Under the pieces are notes generated by a model. The model worked only from the letters and a program-made list of their open reading frames with translations, was not told the DNA's origin and made no database searches. From the NCBI GenBank assembly GCA_028565635.1, contig JAOXYB010018072.1, forward strand, positions 2,264 through 22,173: a stretch of DNA of 19,910 bases, read 5' to 3'. The position numbers and the translations under genes were made by a program. How positions within the stretch are numbered: the first letter of the stretch is position 1; each line of letters begins with the position of its first letter. This DNA comes from Phoronis ovalis (lineage: Eukaryota; Phoronida; Phoronidae). Positions 8,742 through 17,018 of this stretch are shown here, one piece after another.

Positions 8742-11700
8742 CTACAAAAGATGGAAAAAGTTAAAATACATTCTGGAATCATTCCGCACAACAGTATAAA
8801 TCTTACAATTTACTGTCTTGTTGATGACACCACGCCACCTTCGTTTTCATCAGTTCTAATTGTATTAAATCAAGGAACTGTGAGACTATTCTATAACTGC
8901 TAAATATATAAATTAACTTGCTGCAGATCACAGGTAATCTGAAATTTCTTATTTGGTTTGTCGACATTTTCTGTTATTTTTAGTTTAAAAAAAAATGAGA
9001 ATATTTTCATTATTGTTTCTGCACATTCCAAGTACTTACGGACTTTTTGAAACTAGCGTCAGAAAATTAATATTATGTATCCGTATAACTCTCTTTATTT
9101 TAGTTACCATATCACAAAAACACATACCGCTCTTGATGAGTCCCGACTCATTTGCTGGTCCTCTGTTGTGAACTATTCCAACATGGATGCCGTCCCGCAT
9201 ATTCCCACTAATGTTGAACCCTAAGCCAATGATATCCTGGCTTTGCAACTTCACTGTTACGAGACCATTGTCCTACAAAATATTATTTATTTTATTAAAT
9301 CAATTTTCATTTTTGTCCCCCTGAATTCAGAATTCTGGGTCAACTTCGTGCCAGTGATTTTGTGGTATGAAATCCATGCACAATAAATTATTTTATTTCA
9401 GTATTTTGGTAAATACAATACCCAAAATATCAAGGTGTAAAATCGTCATGCATGTTAAACCTGTAAAAGCTTTTGAGGTCAATTTGGATAAACTCTCATC
9501 TTTATCTGCTGTTTGGCAACACTGGTTGGGAGGTGGCACACTAAAGGTCTAAAATATGCCATTGTAATAATGTGATAATAATAAATATGCCATGCTTAAT
9601 GTATAACAAATATTCACGGAATTTCATTATCCATAATTTAAAGCCAACTATTTTTAAATCATATCACTTTTATAAAGTATGCCAGATTTATCTTTTTTTT
9701 TTAATAAAAATGATTTTCTATGACTTTACGAGTTATTTCTCCATGTTTGGTAGTTTACTGAGGTTGCTACTGTTCTGTGAGAGGTCAAGTGCAATTCACA
9801 CAATACAAGAGGCCAATGTTTCTACAAATATTATTGCTGACAATTGTTTGAATAAATAGAACACAAAACGCACTAGACTTCAAAGCTAACTGAACATAAA
9901 GGAATTTTGATCATTTTGACAAACTTGTCAAATTATGTACGAAGTAACTTTATCTTGACAAGTTTTTACTTAATGGGTGACATATCCTTGTTAAACTACC
10001 TGAAGGGAAATCATGCTCTGCATGTGTGATAGTTTTATAACCAAAAAAACAACAGATAATAACAAAATATGAACATAGTGAGCTATTAAATTTTCAATGA
10101 AACGTTGTCACTATAGAGCATGGAAAAACATTACGAAAAAATTCTATAGACATCTCTCCTACTATTTTAAAGTGGTTGTTATTATCTACAGGAATTGAGA
10201 TAACAAAGTGGGCGATGTACATTTCAGCAATAAACAGGGATCTTGTTTCTGTGTTCAACTAAACACGTACTCAACACAAAAGCCACTGTAGCAGACTAGG
10301 TCAGCTGCAGCAATCTAAAAATGTCCCTTTTTTTCATGATTTTATGCAAAAGCACTGACCTGTTTCAAAATATTTGAAAAGTGGACATTTTCTCAGTCAT
10401 TGCTACTGCTACACATGCTGTCAGCATAGCTTCGAATGTTTGATTACAAGGAACACAGACCTGTTGCTTAGAAATACAGCAAAAAGTGAATTCTAATCAT
10501 AAATGTAGACGTCTTGGCCATAATTATTTTGCCAAATAAGTAGATATTTAAATTTTAATGTGGCTAGTCTCGTTCAGGTAACTTGATCACACTGAGGTTA
10601 AAAGACTAGAGCAATAAAAGGTAGTAATGTAAGGATTATGAAAATTACTTTACTTGTGTTTCACATGATTAAGTAACCAGCATGAAGGCAATTTTGGATA
10701 AACACTTTTTCCAAAACACAAACTTCAAAAACAGACCAACATCTCTCGAAACTTAGCCAAAATTTACTTCCAACAGGGATCTCTAATAAGGTTTCAAAAT
10801 TTTGCTCTGTTTTTAAATGTTGTGTTCTAAATATATGGGTGTTAGAAAAAAATAATGATTTTCTGGCTGTTGAAATTTGAAGGGTCATAACTTTTGAATA
10901 AAGCATAAATTAAAAAATCTGAGGCACGTTTTAAATAATGCTCCCCATTTAAAGTCTATTTTTGTCAAGTTTCAGCTTTATAATTACTACAGAGTTTATT
11001 CTGTTGAAATTTGTCATCAGTAAAGTAAGTTTTCATGTATATATACTTGTGAGTATATGTAACATCTGAACTGTCATTTTTATCACATATATTCAAAATC
11101 CTAATTTATTAATTAATAGCACCAGTATACACAATTGTCATTAGGCCTGACAACAAGAAAAACTTGTTTAATGGGTGCGACTACATCAAATATTAAACAT
11201 TTAGTCATTTAATTTTTTTTTTAGAAACCTTGTTCAAGGGATGCCACCGCTTAATTATTTTTTCTTTTTTTTTAACACTAAACATATTTTAAAAAGCCCT
11301 ACCAACTCGGTTTTTAAAGGCTTTCCGTTTATCTATTCTTATCTGGCTTAGGTTCTATCAAATGGTATTCTTATTATTTATCGATCCCCATATAAACAGT
11401 GCCTTTATTAAATCACATTTTCCCACCTGGTTGCCAAATCACACAACACAAACGGAAGTCAACTAAAACAGTCCATAATATGGACGATCTGTTGATCTGT
11501 ACTCGAGTGTGTACATGTTAAAGCTGTTGATTTTTCTGCAACTGATATTGGCTATTGCGTATGTCCACAGTGATACTGCACAGATGTATTCAAGTAGGCA
11601 TTATTTAATTTAAATGGGGAAGCAGTGTTTCCTGTTTTGTTGTTTTTAGAATTTTTTTACCTGTAAACGGAGTGAACTATCATACAGTGATCTCTGAGAT

Positions 11701-14700
11701 CCAAAACCGTCAAAGGATTCCTTACTCTTTTTGGGATGTGGAACTTTCAGATACTGAAAACCAAAAAAGCTATTAAAAGCATGGTAATTTAAAATCTATA
11801 ACAGGATTAAAACTTATCCAGCACAGGTATACATAGAAAGACAATTCAGTAAACCTGGTTCTTGTCAATGTGGCAAAGGTTTTTACCTGTAAATTAGGTG
11901 TTTCTGAACAATTTTTCTAGCACAATATGCAATTGTACATAGGACATAAAAACAAGAAACTCCCAGTGCAAACAGGAGAATTGACAGACATGCTGAATTA
12001 TGAATAAAACTTAAATGATCAAAATGCATGTTCAGCTTGAAAAAACATTTAGCACTGTACACAATATATGATGTACAACGAAGTCCCGGAAATGTATTGC
12101 TGTAACTATGATCACTGCTTACATAATCTGGTATTGAAATGCACCGAAATTTGCTATGCAAAACGAAAATTTAAAAGAAAACTTCTTAATACAGCAGCTG
12201 GTGATTAATGAATTGTGGACAATATGCGTGAAACATATGACAATTATGATAAACATTGCAAAAAAAATAATTTAAATGGATGGTAAAAACAAGGACAGAT
12301 TAATTACAAAAAATCATCACGTTATATCTTTCAATATTATTTTTATTAAAAACAGCAGAAACAAAATCCACATTTATTCAAAGAAACACATGTTTTTATA
12401 AATAAATATTTCCAATAAAAAACAGCTTTTTCTTCATCTTTGCGTGAGTATGTATCATCTTCATGTTTAATAAGTAATGCGTCTATATTCTGCTGTATAC
12501 CTTACCACTAGCTGATATAATTTTGCTCTTTATATTAATTACATCCATAAAATAGTGTATACATGTTCCATGGCCAATGATATTATTTATGTAAACCCCA
12601 TGGATAGATAAAATGTTGATAAATAATACAAGATTTATGTACTAAAATTCATTGGTGCCCTGAACAAGTATAAATTTTTTGTTGAGAATTCTGAGACAGG
12701 CCCAGGTATAGAGGTTTACCTTATTTTTATTAGGACTCGCATATTCTCTGCACTGCACATATCCAGCAAAACCTACAAAGATACAAATGTTTAATTAAAA
12801 TGACTAATTTAAAGATGAATAACACACTTATGATTATCATGACTCTAGCCGAACTGTGCAAATTTTAAGATGCTGACAACAAGATTTCGTTTGATTGGCT
12901 AGAATGCTTACAAAGCTAGTGACTGCTATTTTGACATTTAATTCTGGTATAAAACTGCATCCTTGAGGGCTGTAGGGGGGTTTTCGTGAGCAACGAGCAT
13001 TGTGGTCTTAAGTCCGAGCCGTGAGCATCCATTGACTCTTAAATACGAGCAGTGATCTTTTTTTTTGACGACCTTTTATTATTTCTTTATTTGCGAGCAT
13101 TTGCAATTTTTAAGTGGGAGCATTGCACCCTGGGGGACCCCTACACCCCTCATCTTTGGGCAACATTAGATTGTACATTATAAATTAGTCACTCTTGGCT
13201 GATAACAGCATGCAACATCTTAAGATGTATTCATTAAAAATCGCACAAAAAACACTAAAATTTGAGCAGATCTATATAGCTATCAAGTGTCTTGACAGGG
13301 GGTTCAGAAAACTCCTATTTTCTATTTTTAATTCATTATCATTGTTTTGTGGCTTATAGTAATCTGGATTATATTTCCAGTAGCTAGTTCATCCCCCTGA
13401 TTGGTTATGCAAACAGATAACATGAATGTCCATAAACAAGGACAGTACAAATCATTATAATTACTAATTAATTGTAGCACTAGAATAATCAACCTCAGGT
13501 CAGAAATCCAGAAGAGTTGAATTCCAAATGCAGGAATATTATACATAAACAAATAAACCATTGTGTTTTTGTACAGAGCTTACAAGTTTTAAGTAGCAAT
13601 ATTGCAAAATAAAGTTTTCAAATATTAAAAAAAATGTAGAACAGTACTGATCAAAGCTATCCCACTAATCTTGTAAATATGTACATTAATTATACACCTT
13701 GCTCCTGAAATTATTTTCAGAATTTGTTTACCAGATTGAATGCTGTTTACTACTAAATGTGTCTAACTGGATAAAATCATTTGTACAATTAAAGGCCAAC
13801 ATAACTGGAAAAAATTAATCCTTTTATTATCATGGCAATAGCTATATATCCATCTAACCGGGCTAGCGCACTTCAACCAAACAAATGTCATGTCCCTATA
13901 TAATATTTCATCTTGATAATATTATTTACCTAAATAATTTAAGACATTTTATCTTCACCTAGATACCATGAACAGTTTAATTATCATAATGCTTTATTGT
14001 GGTCACTAGCATCTGTTCCCTTTCACTGAGCAGTATTTCAATCGAGAGCCGAGCAGGGATAATATTCATAACTTATTGTTACATGTTTGTATTTCACAAC
14101 TGATATCTATGTTATTTGTTATATGATATCAAATAGTTTTATAACTAAGACAGAGCAATCAGTACATGTCACGCTTTGTTGTTCTGCCGATAGGTATGTG
14201 ATCATGTTTGTTTTTGATAAACAGTTATTCAACCCGATATAATTCCAATACAAAAACGGCATTTCTATTATGTGTTTCATGGCATTGTATCTGTTGTGAT
14301 CAATTGCCCATGACATTTACATGTAGGTATAGGTGAATAAGATTTCATCATCTAACTTATGGCCCCATTCAGATACTGGTGTTCTTACTGATTTAGAGGT
14401 AGTTTCACTGTTCGTATCTGCATTCGTGATGAGCAGATATTGATATGTGGCAGCAAATAAGAATTCATAATTTGACTGTAATCATATAAAAGGAAGTTAA
14501 ACTGGATTAAGAGTATTCTTGTCATGTTGCTTTTAAAATAGATTCCAATTTATAAATCTTATCACACGATTATATATTATTCTTAATTATAATAGTTAAT
14601 AAATACATTCATGAATGCTGTTACAATTTATTTTTATGTGTGATACTTCTTTTTCTCATTTATGGAGCTAAAATAAAAATTTGAAAAGTCGTTTTATTCT

Positions 14701-17018
14701 AGAAAATATTTACTATCCAACAAAACAAGAACTTGGCCATTGAAACAACATTGGACAACAAGTTGATTTTACAAGCCAGAATGTCATAACCGCATGTGTC
14801 AGTTGAGGTGGCTTTTATATGCCCGCCATATGCTACTGGGTACCAGTATTTCTAATAGAATCCTGATCTGATCAGTTAGTCATATGCAGGCTTCTGCTGG
14901 CATTCACTCAGGTGATTTATAATATGTATACTTGTAGATTACTACTAGTAACTTGAAAAGCTATCTTCAAGAACAAAATCAATGATAATTTTTGGGAAAA
15001 ACATATATTAAAAGTAATTCAATGTCCATCTTTGCCAAATGATCAGTTTTAAAAAATACTATCTTAAAGTCTTTTCCATCTATTAACCATTAAAAAGTAA
15101 CTCGTGTTTGCCACAATATTTTCATTTGAATGCGAGCATATATGCACCAAGATAGAATCAACTTTATAGCAGTTACTAGAAAATTGGCATTTCATGAGGG
15201 AGTGTGATTATTAAATTTGAAACTGTCACGCCTCGTTTAAGTATCTCTTAACATTTTGGCTGTGAATATTTGCAGGAATTTTTTTCATGAATATATATTT
15301 TGTCACATAATTAAAACTCACAGCTGAATCCTTTTCTGAAAGCGCATAACAACGTGACCATGAATGGTTGAACTCTAGCTACTGTCGTGGATTTTACCAC
15401 TAATATCTTCTGCTAAGTCAGTGGGACCACCAAATAACACATAAATAACCAATTAAGATATCAACACAATGTCCTCCTTAATATAATTCAAACACTTTCA
15501 TATAGTTGTTATAAATGAATTAATTACATTTATTATAAGTTACTTATTTATAAGTCTCTTAAATATGAAATATGAAACGCTTCAGGTTTAATTGATGATT
15601 GAATCTGTACTGTATGGAAAACTGATTTAATGCTAGCCTGCATATGTCTAATTACCGAGTACTGAAATATGAAGTGTAAAAAAACAGTTCTGGATACAGT
15701 GCCTGAGGCAATCAGTATTTTTATACACAATCAGAAAATTTGCCCACATTTTATTGAATTTTTAGTTTTATTTTTCAGTATTGATGTTCTCATTATATAT
15801 TATCTTCGGTCTGTTTAGTTATACAATATTACTTAATTTTAAGTCACATACTGATCATATATTAGGTAATCTAATTCTTAAATTTTATTGCTCATTGAAA
15901 AAAAATAACATCTGTATGTACATTTTGTTTTGGTAAAAACACTGTCAAAAAACTAAGTTGGTATAATGAAATCAAGGGTGTGAATTTGCAGACAATTTTG
16001 AATAAATATACCCATCTCAGAAAAATGATCTACACTATCACCACCCTTGCCATTCATTGCCCCCTTCTTCATTCATAAGTTTAGTAATGGACTGTGTGAC
16101 AAAGGATATGCTGTAAATAGAGCATTCATTCTAAATCCCTATGGAAAACAGTTTCTTAATGTACACACAATGTCACAACAATACAGAATAAAGGAGCAAG
16201 AGGTTCATAGATCAAACAGACCTGAATGGGCCTTTATTCTTTCTACTCTCATGTAATGACTATAACCAAGACACCACATGATAGAAATTTACAGTAGGCT
16301 GTGCAGGTTACAAGCCACAAGCAAATGTCAAATATCTAGATCACCAGGGCAGGACACATATGTCAACTTGACACAAGCCCAGAATTAAACAATGTTATCA
16401 AATTATATTATTATTACATGTTGTCAAAACTTGGGTACCCAAATAATGTGCCACTCTGCCAATGGTTCAATTTGTAATTTATATATCCTACAGGTCAGCA
16501 AGATTAATTGTCCCCTAGCAGCACTAATTCATATTGACTGTTGGTGTGTCTAACATTTCCAACAATGCCTATATTCAGAGATGCCAAGTTCATGGGTGTC
16601 AAAGCTGAGATTTTTTTTTAAGCACCGTAGGCGCGAGCGTGTGGCAAAAGCACGTCCTACTAGGACGTCCCCCCCAGAAAATTTTGAAAATTAAGATGCA
16701 ATTTTGTGCAATTTGAGTGTTAATTACTGTTTTAATAGGCTTTATACTAAGCCAATGACTGGAAACCAGTAGAAATTTCATTATAACCTGGAAACCAGAG
16801 ATGGGTCCTAAAACAGGGAGTCTCCCTGTCATACCGGGAGACTTGGCATCACTGTATATTGGTTTTGCATGAAATATGCAAGATAAACTGGTCCACAATC
16901 AATTTACCTTTTTCAGCATTAGATGAGTCATCAATCTCTTCTTGAAATACAGGGTTATCATAACCATGTTTAAACTTGTGACCATCAGCATTAGCGATCA
17001 GCTTGGCCTTCTTAGCAT
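5626..17018 (-). CDS. PDZ-domain protein with long disordered tail, 3' part (five exons)
   Basis: Exons in transcript order are 17018-16908, 12772-12720, 11753-11661, 9272-9128 and 8741-5626. All have GT..AG borders and matching phases, giving 1171 residues in the window. Residues 1-85 are a basic, polar segment with YDNPVF at 19-24, fitting the NPxF-type site bound by PTB domains. Residues about 88-169 are a PDZ domain: GLGFNI carboxylate loop, IHVGIVHNRGPANESGLIKSGDRI core, and a final helix-strand FEDALTLLSYASPYPVKIYL. The helix and the FEN-x3-EDAL-x-(I/L)L-x-Y pattern recall the AHNAK/periaxin PDZ. The rest is low-complexity Ser/Pro/acidic sequence with a PPPY motif (about 401-404) that could bind WW domains, and the C-terminus is QTNC. 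It is probably a membrane-associated scaffold, or the cytoplasmic tail of a membrane protein whose N-terminal part lies right of the window. That localisation is inference. Confidence 0.85.
6931..7260 (-). repeat. three-copy SKxSSRSxSPxNxQ protein repeat
   Basis: Within the disordered tail, three consecutive units of about 37-38 residues share GSKPSSRSHSPINMQ, GSKSSSRSTSPTNVQ and SSKSSSRSNSPTNVQ. Each is followed by an acidic or polar segment. The DNA is visibly similar too (repeated GGTGAA..GATCGAGA.GA on the + strand). It looks like a tandem duplication that has since diverged. The RSxSP cores are plausible kinase or 14-3-3 sites, by motif only. Confidence 0.7.
7906..7922. repeat. short ATC/GAT trinucleotide run
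   Basis: The run ATCATCATCATCATCAA on the + strand encodes five consecutive Asp residues in the PDZ protein, just after the PPPY motif. It is a coding microsatellite and may vary in length between individuals. Confidence 0.75.
8742..9127 (-). other. intron inside the PDZ domain
   Basis: This is a GT..AG intron of 386 nt that splits the Gly codon of the conserved GDRI motif. I see nothing else in it. Confidence 0.8.
9128..9272 (-). CDS. PDZ gene exon: first half of the PDZ domain
   Basis: The acceptor TTTTGTAG precedes 9272 and the donor GTATGT follows 9128. It encodes 48 residues plus one base: DNGLVTVKLQSQD, the carboxylate-binding loop GLGFNI, a short variable loop (SGNMRDG), and IHVGIVHNRGPANESGLIKS. 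The split Gly codon joins GDRI in the next exon, a classic position in PDZ folds ('xxGDxIxxV'). Confidence 0.9.
9273..11660 (-). other. 2.4-kb intron of the PDZ gene
   Basis: The intron is AT-rich with homopolymer A and T runs and short hairpin-capable sequences. Open frames on either strand (for example 9367-9552 and 10661-10906) are short and low-complexity, with no family resemblance. I see no exon or clear mobile element. Confidence 0.6.
11661..11753 (-). CDS. PDZ gene 93-nt basic linker exon
   Basis: The acceptor GGTTTTCAG precedes 11753 and the donor GTAAAA follows 11661. It encodes exactly 31 residues beginning YLKVPHPKKSKESFDGFG and ending SSLRLQ, with codon-boundary phase on both sides. 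It lies just upstream of the PDZ domain and is rich in Lys and Ser. Because it is phase-symmetric, skipping it would keep the frame. Confidence 0.78.
11754..12719 (-). other. 966-nt intron of the PDZ gene
   Basis: This is a GT..AG intron. The open frame at 11883-12161 on the - strand has an isoleucine- and cysteine-rich product without recognisable features. I see nothing else. Confidence 0.65.
12720..12772 (-). CDS. PDZ gene 53-nt exon
   Basis: The acceptor TTTGTAG precedes 12772 and the donor GTAAAC follows 12720. The first two bases complete a Gly codon with the previous exon, then 17 codons read FAGYVQCREYASPNKNK. Its length is not a multiple of three, and its phases (in with two bases, out at a codon boundary) fit both neighbours exactly. 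That fit is the main evidence that it is real. No domain is recognisable. Confidence 0.72.
12964..13152. mobile_element. 189-bp inverted-repeat element with repeated GAGCA motifs
   Basis: The ends TGAGGGCTGTAGGGG (12964-12978) and CCCCTACACCCCTCA (13138-13152) are inverted copies, matching at 14 of 15 positions. The interior carries six GAGCA motifs (12988, 12995, 13023, 13047, 13095 and 13118), several inside a loose unit like TTAAnTnCGAGCAnTG. Its base composition is richer in G than the surroundings. I find no convincing target-site duplication. It is probably a small non-autonomous element or foldback repeat. Confidence 0.45.
16576..16854. mobile_element. 279-bp MITE with 14-nt TIRs and TATATT duplication
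   Basis: The left end CAGAGATGCCAAGT (16576-16589) and the right end ACTTGGCATCACTG (16841-16854) are inverted copies with one mismatch. Directly outside both ends is TATATT (16570-16575 and 16855-16860), a likely 6-bp target-site duplication. The tips fit the CAGnG end often seen in hAT elements, but hAT duplications are normally 8 bp, so the superfamily is uncertain. Inside are two short hairpins: ACGTCCTA / TAGGACGT (16652-16668) and ACAGGGAG / CTCCCTGT (16813-16829). There is no transposase. It sits about 54 nt downstream of the PDZ gene exon at 16908-17018, within the intron. Confidence 0.75.
16908..17018 (-). CDS. PDZ gene exon 1 in window: juxtamembrane-like segment with YDNPVF
   Basis: On the - strand the acceptor CTTTTCAG precedes 17018 and the donor GTAAAT follows 16908. 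Two bases complete a codon from an unseen upstream exon, so this is not the first exon. It encodes 36 residues beginning AKKAKLIANADGHKFKHG, then YDNPVFQEE and an acidic end. Basic residues followed by an NPxF/Y site are common just inside the membrane in adhesion receptors. I cannot see a transmembrane segment in the window. Confidence 0.78.

Larger units (their letters stand above)
12773..16907 (-). other. 4.1-kb intron of the PDZ gene with two inverted-repeat elements
   Basis: This is a long GT..AG intron. It holds the inverted-repeat element at 12964-13152 and the MITE at 16576-16854. The part between them (13153-16575) is AT-rich and shows no exon, RNA gene or element I can support. Confidence 0.65.

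Noticed and set aside
9572-9859. 95-residue + strand open frame
   Set aside because: The product is AT-driven (Ile, Asn, Phe, Tyr, Lys) without a motif, and it lies in an intron.
9916-9931. Small inverted repeat TTGACAA / TTGTCAA
   Set aside because: Seven-base arms in AT-rich DNA arise often by chance, and there are no flanking signs of an element.
16599-16898. 99-residue open frame on the - strand
   Set aside because: It lies almost entirely within the MITE, with no transposase or other recognisable motif.
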